Source: Acrocarpospora catenulata (GTDB taxonomy: Bacteria > Actinomycetota > Actinomycetes > Streptosporangiales > Streptosporangiaceae). Taken from it: DNA of 64,000 nt. Within the stretch, counting starts at the first letter, position 1. The number at the start of each line of letters is the position of its first letter. Position numbers and translations under genes: made by a program. Positions 24,407 through 36,866 of the stretch are shown one piece after another. The notes beneath the pieces are model-generated. The model was not told the origin of the DNA and did no database searches. It saw only the letters and a list, made by a program, of their open reading frames with translations. The stretch covers positions 124,001 through 188,000 of the forward strand of contig NZ_JAHCST010000003.1 in the NCBI RefSeq assembly GCF_018476525.1, in the 5' to 3' direction.

Positions 24407-25507
24407 ATGCTCAAGCCCGTGAATACCCCGTTGTTGCAGCGCAGTGTTGTGCCGATCGCCCTCCTCTCCCTGCTGGCCCTTGGTTGCTCGGCCGCGAAAG
24501 GAGAGGACGTCAAGGAGCCCGTGGCGGACGACTCCCCGGTCGTGTCCGAGACGCCGAGTCCCAAGCCGGAGCGCCGGCCGTACACGATCGCCTTCGGTGG
24601 GGACGTGCACTTCGAAGGGGTGCTGCGGAGCAGGCTGGACGCCAATCCGCGGACCGCGCTCGGGCCTATCGCCAAGGTGCTGAGCAAGGCCGATCTGGCC
24701 ATGGTGAACCTGGAGACGGCGATCACCACGGGGGGCACCCCGGCGCCGGGCAAGCAGTACACCTTCCGGGCCCCGGCGAGTGCGTTCACCGCGCTCAAGG
24801 CGGCCGGGGTGGACGTGGCCTCGATGGCCAACAACCACGGCATGGACTACATGGAGAGCGGGCTGAGCGACTCGCTGGCCGCGATCAGGAAGAGCAAGTT
24901 CCCGATCGTCGGCATCGGGCGGAACGCGACGGAGGCGTACCGGCCGTTCCGGGCCACCGTGAACGGCAACCGGGTGGCCATCATCGGCGCCACCCAGGTG
25001 CTGGACGCCGAGTTCATCAGCGCCTGGACCGCCACCGGCAGCAAGGGCGGCCTGGCCTCCGCCAAGGAGGAGGACCGCCTGCTCCGGGCGGTACGGCAGG
25101 CCCGCAAGAACTCCGACACCGTCATCGTGCACCTGCACTGGGGCACCGAGCTCCAGAAGTGCCCCAACGAGGCGCAGCGCTCGCTGGCCCCCAAGCTGAT
25201 CGAGGCCGGCGCCGACGTGGTGGTCGGCGGCCACGCGCACATCCTGCTCGGCAGCGGCTACCTGGGCCGCGGCTACGTCAACTACGGCATGGGCAACTTC
25301 GTCTTCTACAACTGGGGCCCGGAGACCGGGCAGACGGGGGTGCTCACCCTCACGATCAACGGGCGCCGGGTGCTGAAGGACCAGTGGACCCCGGCCCGGA
25401 TCAACGGCGGGGTGCCCATCCCGGTCACCGGGGCGGCGGGCCAGCAGGCCGTAGCCAACTGGCGGGCGCTGCGCGGCTGCACCGGCCTGACCGCCAAACC
25501 GTCATAA
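24407..25507 (+). CDS. CapA-family metallophosphoesterase-like lipoprotein
   Basis: A 366-residue lipoprotein. The signal peptide has lipobox LLALGC (Cys about 27). The PGA_cap/CapA domain shows the calcineurin-like metal motifs FGGDVHFEG, NLETAIT, MANNHGMDY, VHLHWGTE and GGHAHILL. The family is linked to polyglutamate capsule synthesis but many members in actinobacteria stand alone. No capB/capC is adjacent, so a role in cell-surface polymer metabolism is only an inference. The ATG at 24407 is preceded by GGGG at about 5 bases; an ATG at 24402 is in another frame. Confidence 0.88.
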   Translation: MLKPVNTPLLQRSVVPIALLSLLALGCSAAKGEDVKEPVADDSPVVSETPSPKPERRPYTIAFGGDVHFEGVLRSRLDANPRTALGPIAKVLSKADLAMVNLETAITTGGTPAPGKQYTFRAPASAFTALKAAGVDVASMANNHGMDYMESGLSDSLAAIRKSKFPIVGIGRNATEAYRPFRATVNGNRVAIIGATQVLDAEFISAWTATGSKGGLASAKEEDRLLRAVRQARKNSDTVIVHLHWGTELQKCPNEAQRSLAPKLIEAGADVVVGGHAHILLGSGYLGRGYVNYGMGNFVFYNWGPETGQTGVLTLTINGRRVLKDQWTPARINGGVPIPVTGAAGQQAVANWRALRGCTGLTAKPS

Positions 25508-25599
25508 GTCCATTAAGTCCCAGGGGTCACTCAGGTCGTCTCCTCTTTTTAACTGTTCCGACATGGTGTCCGAGCGCGGCGCCGGACTACGGTCCCCTC

Positions 25600-26895
25600 A
25601 TGACGCAGCGGTCCGGGTACATCCTTGACGTTCTGATGGCCGAGTTCGGTGATTCCATCGCCCGGGAACCGGCCGCCTTCCGGCGGAAGTTCCGGAAGAT
25701 GGCGGCCACCCCGTTCGCCTTCTACCGGGGGAGCGCCTGCCTGTTCTACGCCGACCTGTCCGGTGACCTGGCCGACGACGCCTACCTGGACGATCTCACC
25801 CGGCGGGTCTGGATCCACGGCGACCTGCACGCGGAGAACTTCGGCACGTACATGAACGCCTCCGGCGTGCTGGTCTTCAACGTCAACGACTTCGACGAGG
25901 CGTACGTCGGGCCCTACACCTGGGACCTGAAGCGCTTCGCGGCCAGCGTGGCGCTGATCGGTTACGCCAAGGCCCTCTCCGACGAGGTGATCACCCGGCT
26001 GGTGGCCGACTTCGCGCACTCCTACCTGGCCGAGCTGACCGGCATCGCGCACGGCGGGGACGACGCGATCGGCTCGCTCACCCTGGACACCACCACCGGC
26101 GTGCTGCACACCGTGTTGCAGACCGCCCGGCTCAACACCCGGGTGGCGATGCTGGACCAGGAGACCACGATCGACAACTTCGAGCGGCGGTTCACCCTCA
26201 CCGAAAGCCGCCTGCCGGTGGACGCGATCACCCGGGCCACCGTGGTGGAGGCGTTCCAGGAGTACCTGGGCACCCTGCCGGGGCCGCTCAACCCGGTGGA
26301 ACACGTGATCAAGGACGTCGCGCTGCGCAAGGGCATCGGCATCGGTTCCGCCGGGCTGCCCTCCTACAACCTGCTGCTGGAGGGGCACACCCAGGCGCTG
26401 GAGAACGACGTCATCCTGTACATGAAGCAGGCGCAGGTGCCGGCGGTGGCCCGGTACATCACCGACGAGAAGGTGCACCGGTACTTCCGGCACCAGGGCC
26501 ACCGGACCGCCGAGTCGCAGCGGGCGCTGCAGGCGTACGCCGATCCCTGGCTCGGGTACACCGTGCTCAACGGAGTCGGGCAGCTGGTGGCCGAGGTGTC
26601 CCCGTACTCGGCGGACCTGGACTGGAGCGACGTCAGCGAGCCGGAGGACCTGTCCTCGGTGGTGCTCGACCTGGGCCGGGCGGTGGCCCGGATGCACTCG
26701 GTGGCCGACGACGAGTCCAGCCACGACCTGGTCGACTTCTCCACCGAGGAGGCCATCGCGGCGGTGATCGGGGAGGACCGGGAGGGCTTCGTGACCATGC
26801 TGGTGGACTTCGCCCACCGGTACGGCGCCCGCGCCCGCCAGGACCACCAGCTCTTCGTCGACCTGTTCCGCAACGGCCGATTTCCCGGACTGTGA
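25600..26895 (+). CDS. DUF2252-domain protein (kinase-like fold)
   Basis: A 431-residue DUF2252 protein. The family motifs are clear: FYRGSACLFYADLSGDL, WIHGDLHAENFGTYMN (a kinase-like HGDxHxxN site) and VNDFDEAYVGPYTWDLKR (an Asp-containing DFDE metal-binding site). It resembles aminoglycoside-phosphotransferase-type kinases, but the substrate is unknown. TACGGT lies exactly 12 to 7 bases upstream of the ATG and no Shine-Dalgarno is visible, so translation is probably leaderless. A TetR regulator gene starts 57 bases downstream and may control it. Confidence 0.9.
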   Translation: MTQRSGYILDVLMAEFGDSIAREPAAFRRKFRKMAATPFAFYRGSACLFYADLSGDLADDAYLDDLTRRVWIHGDLHAENFGTYMNASGVLVFNVNDFDEAYVGPYTWDLKRFAASVALIGYAKALSDEVITRLVADFAHSYLAELTGIAHGGDDAIGSLTLDTTTGVLHTVLQTARLNTRVAMLDQETTIDNFERRFTLTESRLPVDAITRATVVEAFQEYLGTLPGPLNPVEHVIKDVALRKGIGIGSAGLPSYNLLLEGHTQALENDVILYMKQAQVPAVARYITDEKVHRYFRHQGHRTAESQRALQAYADPWLGYTVLNGVGQLVAEVSPYSADLDWSDVSEPEDLSSVVLDLGRAVARMHSVADDESSHDLVDFSTEEAIAAVIGEDREGFVTMLVDFAHRYGARARQDHQLFVDLFRNGRFPGL

Positions 26896-26952
26896 GCGGA
26901 CTGTAGGGGAATAGATCTCTCCGATACCTAGCCGAGTGGGCAAAATAGAAGA

Positions 26953-27603
26953 ATGTCCAGCCAGCCTCTTGACTGCGATGATCTGGAAGCCACCTCGTTA
27001 CGCCGCCGCCCCACCCAGCGCCGCAGCGCCCGCCGGGTGGAGCGCATGCTCGACGCCTGCGCCGCGCTGCTGGACGAATCCGGCTACGAGGCGCTGTCGA
27101 CCACCCGCATCGCCGAGCGGGCGGGCGTGGCGATCGGCTCGGTCTACCAGTTCTTCCCCGACAAGCGCGCCATCAGCCAGGCCCTGACCAGACGGAACGT
27201 CGAACTCTTCGTGTCCCGCGTCGGACGCAGGTTCATGCTGGAGGACTTCGACGGCTGGTGGGGCGCGGTGGACGCGATCATCGACGAGTACGTCGAGATG
27301 CACCGGACCGTGCCCGGCTTCCGCTCGCTGCACTTCGGCGACGCGGTCGACCTCAACCTGCTGGACTCGGTCTCCGACAACAACACGGTGATCGCCGGCC
27401 GCCTGCGGGCCATGCTCCTGGAGGAGTACGGCCTGGCCGACAGCGAGCGCCTGGATCTGGCCGTGCTGGTGGCCGTGGAGGCCGGGGACGCGGTGCTGAA
27501 GCTGGCCTTCCGCCGGGATCCGAACGGGGCTCCGGAGATCATCGAGCAGGCCAAGCAGATGGTGCAGAGCTACCTGTCACGGCAGTTGGGGTCGGGGTTG
27601 TAG
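26953..27603 (+). CDS. TetR-family transcriptional regulator
   Basis: A 216-residue regulator. The N-terminal HTH (about 20-75) includes ALSTTRIAERAGVAIGSVYQ and FFPDKRAI, typical of TetR proteins. The C-terminal ligand/dimer domain (about 80-216) is of the TetR_C_41-like alpha-helical kind. CAAAAT occupies exactly -12 to -7 before the ATG, so the transcript is probably leaderless. Its target is unknown; the DUF2252 gene upstream on the same strand is the closest candidate. The 3' end overlaps the convergent small gene by 34 bases. Confidence 0.92.
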   Translation: MSSQPLDCDDLEATSLRRRPTQRRSARRVERMLDACAALLDESGYEALSTTRIAERAGVAIGSVYQFFPDKRAISQALTRRNVELFVSRVGRRFMLEDFDGWWGAVDAIIDEYVEMHRTVPGFRSLHFGDAVDLNLLDSVSDNNTVIAGRLRAMLLEEYGLADSERLDLAVLVAVEAGDAVLKLAFRRDPNGAPEIIEQAKQMVQSYLSRQLGSGL

Positions 27604-27890
27604 CGGGATCCGAGGCAACCGGGCCGGGGCCGGGGGACGATCGGTTCGGTGCGTACGCGCACCTCGGTCACCCTGCGTGGGTCGCCACGGCTGCACGGGG
27701 CGCCGGCCGGCCGGGTCGCCTGTTCCAGTTCGGTCAGGCCGCCGATGTGCGCCCGCAGCCGGGCCAGTTCCAGCTTGCTCTGGTCGTACGCTTCGAATTT
27801 GGCGGAGGCGTACCCCGCGAAACCGGGGAGCACTGTGGCGAGCGCCGCCGCGCAAACGATCGTGAAGGCCGTCTTTCCGGACCCACCCAC
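27570..27890 (-). CDS. Small membrane-anchored or secreted hypothetical protein
   Basis: A 106-residue protein starting at a GTG preceded by GAGGGGG at 6 bases. A short basic N-terminus and a hydrophobic segment (about 8-26, FTIVCAAALATVLPGFAGY) form a signal peptide or anchor. A short helical part (YDQSKLELARLRAHIGGLTE) and a Pro/Arg-rich tail with two cysteines follow. I do not recognise the family. It overlaps the 3' end of the TetR gene on the other strand by 34 bases, a reason for caution, but the start site and N-terminal topology look genuine. Confidence 0.55.
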   Translation of the reverse strand: MGGSGKTAFTIVCAAALATVLPGFAGYASAKFEAYDQSKLELARLRAHIGGLTELEQATRPAGAPCSRGDPRRVTEVRVRTEPIVPRPRPGCLGSRYNPDPNCRDR

Positions 27891-28046
27891 TACAGCCCCC
27901 TCACCGTCGACGCATCTCAGGCAAGGGCCATCATGCCCGACACCTGGAACGACACACGCTAAGTAGCCGTTTCGGGGCAAATCGTGACTAGAGGAATGCC
28001 TGCGGTTGTCCAGCCAAAGACGGTCCGCTCTCGATAGCCTCATCCT

Positions 28047-28580
28047 GTGGCACATGTGACTCGGGAGCAGCTTGATCGACTGCTCGAACAAGCCCTCCTC
28101 CTCGACGACCACGGTGCCCTCGCCCGCCAGCTGGACAATTTGGCCCAGTCGTACGAAAGCGGCGAGGTGTCGAGGGCGGCGATCCTGATCCTTGCGGCGG
28201 AGGAGTGGCGGCAGTCGGGGCAGCCCGCGGCGGCGCTCGACCGTTTCAAGCAGGCGGCCGAGGACGGTGGCGAGGTGCCGGTGGACCCGCGCGCGGGCAT
28301 CGCCGACACGCTGTTCGAACTGGATAGGCCGGACGAGGCCCGCGACATGGTCTCGACCATCCTGGCCAGTGGCTGGAGCCCGGCGACCGCGCTCACGGTG
28401 GCCGAGACGCTGGCCGCCTACGGGGACCTGAACGGCGCGCACGAGTGGGCGACGCGGGGGGTGGACTCCTGCCCGCCCGGTCTGCTCCGTGAGGCGTTGC
28501 TGCGCACCAGGTACCGGATCCGGGTGGACCTCGGCCTCCCGGAGGACGACCTGGACGCGCTGCTCGACCTCTCCCGCTAA
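28047..28580 (+). CDS. TPR-like helical-repeat protein
   Basis: A 177-residue, wholly helical soluble protein. Segments such as RAAILILAAEEWRQSGQPAA, DPRAGIADTLFELDRPDEA and TVAETLAAYGDLNGAHEWA have the spacing of tetratricopeptide repeats, so it is probably a protein-binding scaffold. No enzymatic motif is seen. TAGCCT lies exactly 12 to 7 bases before the GTG, indicating a leaderless transcript. A strong terminator follows the stop. The partner is unknown. Confidence 0.78.
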   Translation: MAHVTREQLDRLLEQALLLDDHGALARQLDNLAQSYESGEVSRAAILILAAEEWRQSGQPAAALDRFKQAAEDGGEVPVDPRAGIADTLFELDRPDEARDMVSTILASGWSPATALTVAETLAAYGDLNGAHEWATRGVDSCPPGLLREALLRTRYRIRVDLGLPEDDLDALLDLSR

Positions 28581-28582
28581 AA

Positions 28583-28620
28583 ACGATCAAGGGGCCGCCC
28601 ATCGGCGGCCCCTTGATCGT
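28583..28620. terminator. Bidirectional hairpin terminator
   Basis: A perfect 17-base stem (28583-28599 with 28604-28620) and a 4-base loop CATC lie between two convergent genes (28580 plus, 28635 minus). A-rich bases on the left serve as a U-tract for the minus strand, so it should stop both transcripts. Confidence 0.88.
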
Positions 28621-28634
28621 GTGCTGCGGACCCG

Positions 28635-29357
28635 TCAGGGAATCAGCCGGGTGCCGAGCAGGTGCTGCGCCAGGTCGGTGAGACCCGCGGTCGCCCTGCT
28701 GTCCGGCAGTCCGGCCTTCCTGGGCAGCGCGGGCGTCCTGGGCGGCAGCGCGACCGTCCGGCCCAGCCGCACCCCGGCCGGCTGCTGCGCGACCTTCGAC
28801 ACGGACTTCGACACCGCCTTCGGCAGGCCGAGCACGGGGGGCAGCCCCGCGGCCGGTCCGCCCGACCCCCAGGCCGCGAGCCCGCGCGCCAGCGGCACCC
28901 TCGGCAGGCCCGGCAGGGTGCGCACGCCCGGCAGTTCGGGCAGCGCGGCCACCCTGTTCACATCGGTCAGGCCGGGCACCCGGTGCACGGCAGGGATCAC
29001 CTGCGGCAGGCCCGGCAGGCCGGAGGTGGCGGCGGCGCCCGCCGCGTCCGCGACGCTCAGCAGCGCGCTGGCGCGGCCAGGGCCCGGCATGGTCAGGGTG
29101 TCCAGCGTCGCGCACGGGATGCCGGACAGCACCCCGGTCCGCCCCGCCGTGGTCATCGCCGAGGCCATCGCGGTCCGCCCGGTGGCCCCCGCCGCCACGT
29201 CCGCGGTGGCGGTCAGCTCCCGGGCGGTCCGGTTGGCCGTGTCGATCGCCGACGACTTCACGGTCGAGCAGGTGTGGTCCGCCCACGCCGGCTGGCCCCA
29301 GCTGAGCACGGTGAGCGCCGCCAGCGCGGCGCAGCCCCGGCGAATATTGCGTGACAT
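28635..29357 (-). CDS. Secreted Pro/Leu/Gly-rich low-complexity protein
   Basis: A 240-residue exported protein. The signal peptide (MSRNIRRGCAALAALTVLSW, then GQPAWA-DH at the likely cleavage site) is clear. The mature part has an Ala/Thr-rich helix, two cysteines, then repeated short motifs of the type LPGLP, LPGVRTLPGLPRVP and GLPPVLGLPKA. It resembles secreted structural proteins of actinomycetes, but I recognise no named family. The ATG is preceded by GGGGGAC. It faces clpB across 109 bases. Function unknown. Confidence 0.75.
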   Translation of the reverse strand: MSRNIRRGCAALAALTVLSWGQPAWADHTCSTVKSSAIDTANRTARELTATADVAAGATGRTAMASAMTTAGRTGVLSGIPCATLDTLTMPGPGRASALLSVADAAGAAATSGLPGLPQVIPAVHRVPGLTDVNRVAALPELPGVRTLPGLPRVPLARGLAAWGSGGPAAGLPPVLGLPKAVSKSVSKVAQQPAGVRLGRTVALPPRTPALPRKAGLPDSRATAGLTDLAQHLLGTRLIP

Positions 29358-29466
29358 ACACGTCCCCCTGGTCGCTTACAGTAGTCCGACGATGGCCGAA
29401 CGTAGCAGCGAGACCAGGGGGAGGTGTGCGCTTGCCGGAACAGTGGGGAACTCCTTACCCAGCTCC

Positions 29467-32064
<2,598 letters not shown>

Positions 32065-32088
32065 AACATTGCCTCACTTCGTTCGGCG

Positions 32089-32173
32089 GCCCGGCCGCTC
32101 CGCAGCCGGTGTCTTCCCTCTCTCCGGTCGCTGCGCTCCCTGCGTTCAGTCCAGACACCGGCAGCGGCCGGGC
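32089..32173 (-). promoter_or_regulatory. Long two-part hairpin between hspR and clpB
   Basis: An 11-base arm (32089-32099) pairs perfectly with 32163-32173, and an inner 9-base arm CCGGTGTCT (32106-32114) pairs with 32153-32161. The structure fills most of the gap between hspR and clpB. It could terminate or attenuate dnaK-operon transcription, or be an RNA processing site. Confidence 0.62.
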
Positions 32174-32197
32174 AATTCCTACATATGACTGGGGGAA

Positions 32198-32545
32198 TTA
32201 GCCGGGGGGAAGTTGGTATTGGATGAGGGCCCTGATCATGGTGAGTTCGCCGCGGAGGCGGGCCAGTTCGTCGCGCTGGCGGAGGTTCTCTGTCTCGAGT
32301 TCGAGGATGCGCTTGATGCCGGCCAGGTTGATGCCCTCCTCCTGGGAGAGGCGTTGCACCTCGCGCAGCAGGATGATGTCCCTGGTCGAGTAGAGCCGGC
32401 CGCGGCCGGCGGTGCGCCCCGGGCTGACCAGGCCGAGGCGGTCGTACTGGCGGAGGGTCTGCGGGTGCAGTCCGGAAAGCTGGGCCGCCACCGAGATGAC
32501 GTAGACGGGTGTTTCGTCGGACAGGTCGAAGAAATTGGCGTCCAT
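32198..32545 (-). CDS. hspR: Heat-shock repressor HspR (MerR family)
   Basis: A 115-residue MerR-type repressor. The HTH and wing (YVISVAAQLSGLHPQTLRQY, then DRLGLVSPGRTAGRGRLYS) are followed by a coiled coil (about 75-112). HspR binds HAIR inverted repeats with DnaK as corepressor and shuts down the dnaK operon in actinobacteria. Two HAIR sites lie upstream of dnaK at 36360 and 36428. The gene is 3 bases from the dnaJ stop and thus in the operon it controls. Confidence 0.96.
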   Translation of the reverse strand: MDANFFDLSDETPVYVISVAAQLSGLHPQTLRQYDRLGLVSPGRTAGRGRLYSTRDIILLREVQRLSQEEGINLAGIKRILELETENLRQRDELARLRGELTMIRALIQYQLPPG

Positions 32546-32548
32546 CGG

Positions 32549-33721
32549 CTACTCGCTTCTGGCCTGCTTGATCAGTTCCTCTCGCAGGTCCACTCCCTCG
32601 GTCGCGTCGCGGAACTGCTCCAGCGCCGCGCGCGCCTTGTCGTCCAACCGCTCCGGCACCGTCACCTGGATGGAGACCAGCAGGTCGCCCTTGGTGCCGT
32701 CCTTGCGGGCCGCCCCCCGGCCGCGGACCCGGAAGGTACGGCCGTTCGGAGTGCCCTCCGGAATGCGGAGCGTGACCGGCATGCCGCGCAGCGTGGGCAC
32801 CTTGATCTCGGCGCCCAGCGCGGCCTCCGGGAAGGTGACGGGCACGGCCACCGTCAGGTTCTCCCCGCTGCGGCCGAACACCGGGTGCGGCTGCACGTGC
32901 ACCACCACGTAGAGGTCGCCGGCGGGCCCCCCGTTCTCGCCGGGCGCCCCCTTGCCCTTGAGTTTGACACGCTGTCCGTCGCTCACCCCGGCCGGGACCC
33001 TGGCCTGGATGTTCCGGGTGCTCTTGCCCCGGCCGCTGCCGTCGCAGACCGGGCACGGGTCGTCGACCAGCAGGCCGCGCCCCCGGCAGTCCCGGCAGGG
33101 CTCGGAGAAGGCGAAGTTGCCCAGGTTCCGGCTGGCCGCCCCGGTGCCCTCACAGGTCGGGCAGACGCGCGGGGTGGTGCCGGCCTTGGCCCCGGTGCCG
33201 GCGCAGGCCGCGCAGGCCGCCGAGCTGGTGAGGCGGAGGGAGACGGTCGCGCCGTCCACCGCCTCGGCGAAGGAGAGCGTCACCTCGGACTCGATGTCCT
33301 GACCGCGCCGGGCCCGCCCGGCCGAACTCGGCCGCTGGCTGCCGCCCCGGTTGAACAGGCCGCCGAACAGGTCGTTGATCCGGTCCCCCGCGCCGGTGTG
33401 GCCGGCGGTGCCCCCGAACAGGTCGCCGAAGTCGAAACCGCCGCGCGAGCCGCCGGGCGCGCGGCCGAAGTTGCCCAGCCCGGAGCCGAAGAGCGTGCGG
33501 GCCTCGTCGTACTCCTTCCGCCGTTTGGTGTCGGAGAGCACGTCGTACGCCTCCGAGACCTCTTTGAACTTCTCCTCGGTCTCGGTGTTGCCCTTGTTCG
33601 CGTCCGGGTGGTACTTCCGGGCGAGCTTCCGGTACGCCTTCTTGATCTCGTCAGCGCTCGCGGTCTTGGGCACACCAAGGACGGCGTAGTAGTCCTTCTC
33701 CAGGTAGTCCTTGGTGCTCAT
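32549..33721 (-). CDS. dnaJ: Chaperone DnaJ
   Basis: A 390-residue co-chaperone. The J domain (about 8-75) carries the HPD motif (YHPDANKG), then a Gly/Phe-rich linker, then the zinc-binding domain with all four CxxCxGxG repeats ([32 protein letters not shown]), then the two C-terminal beta domains. It stimulates DnaK ATPase and delivers substrates. GGAGGAAG precedes the ATG. A hairpin between grpE and dnaJ may set relative expression. HspR follows at a 3-base gap. Confidence 0.97.
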   Translation of the reverse strand: MSTKDYLEKDYYAVLGVPKTASADEIKKAYRKLARKYHPDANKGNTETEEKFKEVSEAYDVLSDTKRRKEYDEARTLFGSGLGNFGRAPGGSRGGFDFGDLFGGTAGHTGAGDRINDLFGGLFNRGGSQRPSSAGRARRGQDIESEVTLSFAEAVDGATVSLRLTSSAACAACAGTGAKAGTTPRVCPTCEGTGAASRNLGNFAFSEPCRDCRGRGLLVDDPCPVCDGSGRGKSTRNIQARVPAGVSDGQRVKLKGKGAPGENGGPAGDLYVVVHVQPHPVFGRSGENLTVAVPVTFPEAALGAEIKVPTLRGMPVTLRIPEGTPNGRTFRVRGRGAARKDGTKGDLLVSIQVTVPERLDDKARAALEQFRDATEGVDLREELIKQARSE

Positions 33722-33762
33722 CTACCGCTTCCTCCGCGTCTGCTGCGCATATATGGTCGGGT

Positions 33763-33786
33763 CCCCTCCCGTATAACCGGGAGGGG
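33763..33786 (-). promoter_or_regulatory. Hairpin between grpE and dnaJ
   Basis: CCCCTCCCG (33763-33771) pairs perfectly with 33778-33786 around the loop TATAAC. It lies 16 bases after the grpE stop and 42 bases before dnaJ, inside the operon. It may be a partial terminator or a stabiliser of the dnaK-grpE message. Confidence 0.65.
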
Positions 33787-33801
33787 GGTTCCCGGGGAAG
33801 A

Positions 33802-34460
33802 TCAGTCTTCGTCGGAATCCTCGGCGAGGATGTCCCCGCCGCTCTCCGTGGCGGGCGTGCCGGTGCTCTCGCCCTCCTCCGGCTCGGCCACCGCCACCCG
33901 CGCGGGACGCAGGATGCGCTCGCCGATCCGGTACCCGGGTTGGAGGATCTCGACGCAGGTCGGCTCGGTCACCTCGGTGGAGTAGCTGTGCATCAGCGCC
34001 TCGTGCACCGTCGGGTCGAACGGGTCGCCCTTGACGCCGAAGGTGGCCAGGCCGAGCTTGCCGACCGCCGCCTCCAGCGACTCGCTCACCTTGGCGAAAC
34101 CGCCGGTGAGCTCGCCGTGGTCGCGGGCCCGGCCGATGTCGTCCAGCACCGGGAGCAGCTCGGTCAGGACCCCGGCCACGGCGTGTTCCCGGACGAGGGT
34201 CCTGTCCCGCTCCACCCGCTTGCGGTAGTTGCTGTATTCGGCCTGCAGCCGTTGCAGGTCGGCCGTGCGTTCCGCGAGCATCTCCGCAGCCACTCCGTCT
34301 AGGGCGCCACCGAGGCCACCCGTGGGAGCGGGGGTCTCGGCGGCTTCTGGCGACTCTGCCGACTCGGCAGGCGCGGGCTCCCGCGCCTCCAGGGTCTCCG
34401 GGTCGATCTTGCGGTTGTCGCGGATCACCGGCTCCTGCTCGGAACCGTTCTCGCGCGCGG

Positions 34461-34464
<4 letters not shown>
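33802..34464 (-). CDS. grpE: Nucleotide exchange factor GrpE
   Basis: A 220-residue GrpE. A long acidic, Pro/Ala-rich N-terminus (to about 65) is followed by the coiled coil with [20 protein letters not shown]. The beta-wing domain has [20 protein letters not shown] and [20 protein letters not shown]. It releases ADP from DnaK. The GTG start overlaps the dnaK stop (GTGA), giving tight coupling. The C-terminus is extended with an acidic tail rich in Glu/Asp after about residue 200. Confidence 0.96.
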
Positions 34465-36338
<1,874 letters not shown>

Positions 36339-36359
36339 GAGTACGTCCTTGTAGTCAAA

Positions 36360-36380
36360 GTTGAGTCGGTCCGACTCAAT
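36360..36380. promoter_or_regulatory. HAIR element 1 (HspR-binding site)
   Basis: TTGAGT-N7-ACTCAA within a 19-base palindrome, matching the HAIR consensus CTTGAGT-N7-ACTCAAG except the outermost bases. It lies 22 bases before the dnaK ATG and abuts the -10 hexamer, so bound HspR would block transcription start. Confidence 0.92.
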
Positions 36381-36408
36381 ACTGGAGGTGGGTCATCCCG
36401 CTTGTCAA
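36379..36408 (-). promoter_or_regulatory. dnaK promoter (sigma-70 type)
   Basis: On the minus strand TTGACA (36408-36403) and CAGTAT (36384-36379) are separated by 18 bases. The -10 box overlaps HAIR 1. A second TTGACA at 36423-36418 is not followed by a clear -10. Confidence 0.75.
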
Positions 36409-36427
36409 ACGCGACCCTGTCAACCGT

Positions 36428-36448
36428 CTTGAGTCTAGTTGGCTCAAC
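36428..36448. promoter_or_regulatory. HAIR element 2 (HspR-binding site)
   Basis: CTTGAGT-N7-GCTCAAC, one perfect half-site and one with two changes from the HAIR consensus. It is 68 bases upstream of HAIR 1 and just upstream of the promoter, so cooperative HspR binding could bracket the promoter. Confidence 0.8.
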
Positions 36449-36500
36449 CCTCAACCCGCGCGAAAAGTTCCCGGGCTGACATACACGGCGGTACCGGTGG

Positions 36501-36866
36501 TTAACGGGCGCCGTCGACTACTTTCCGCTTGCCCAGGGGGGCCTTGAGCTTGATGATCGTGCTCTTCTTGACCGCGATCATGATGCACATCCCGTTGTCC
36601 TTGATGGAGCCCTCGTACAAGGTGACGGTGACCTTCTTCTTGGTCTCCGTCACCTTGACCCGCGCCAGCGGGCGGCACTCCTGTGGCCCGCCCCACCAGG
36701 TCACTTTCAGCGACTTCTGCTTGTACGGCTTCGCGGAGATCCACTGCACCTTGTGCTGGTTGACGGTTCCCGGGGTGGGTTTGACCGGGCCGGCGGCGGC
36801 CTGGGCGGGAGCCGTGCCGAGCAGCAGGACCAGAGCCGCACTCAGGGCGGCGGCGAGTTTTCTCAC
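36501..36866 (-). CDS. Small secreted protein, paralogue of the upstream lipoprotein
   Basis: A 121-residue exported protein with a clear signal peptide (MRKLAAALSAALVLLLGTAP, cleavage near AQA-AA). The mature domain (about 35-121) has two cysteines, a KVKVTETKKKVTVTLYEG-like core and ends KRKVVDGAR. It is plainly homologous to the mature part of the lipoprotein at 36863, with the same KVTVTLYEG/VTVTLWEG and VVDGA blocks. The GTG start overlaps that gene's stop by 4 bases (GTGA). The family is unnamed to me; a disulfide-stabilised beta domain is likely. Confidence 0.82.
   Translation of the reverse strand: MRKLAAALSAALVLLLGTAPAQAAAGPVKPTPGTVNQHKVQWISAKPYKQKSLKVTWWGGPQECRPLARVKVTETKKKVTVTLYEGSIKDNGMCIMIAVKKSTIIKLKAPLGKRKVVDGAR

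Noticed and set aside
32213-33985. 590-codon plus-strand frame opposite dnaJ, hspR and part of grpE
   Set aside because: Antisense shadow over three well-recognised genes; no start signal.
36418-36423. A second dnaK promoter using the upstream TTGACA
   Set aside because: No acceptable -10 hexamer lies 16 to 19 bases downstream; the downstream TTGACA with CAGTAT is better.
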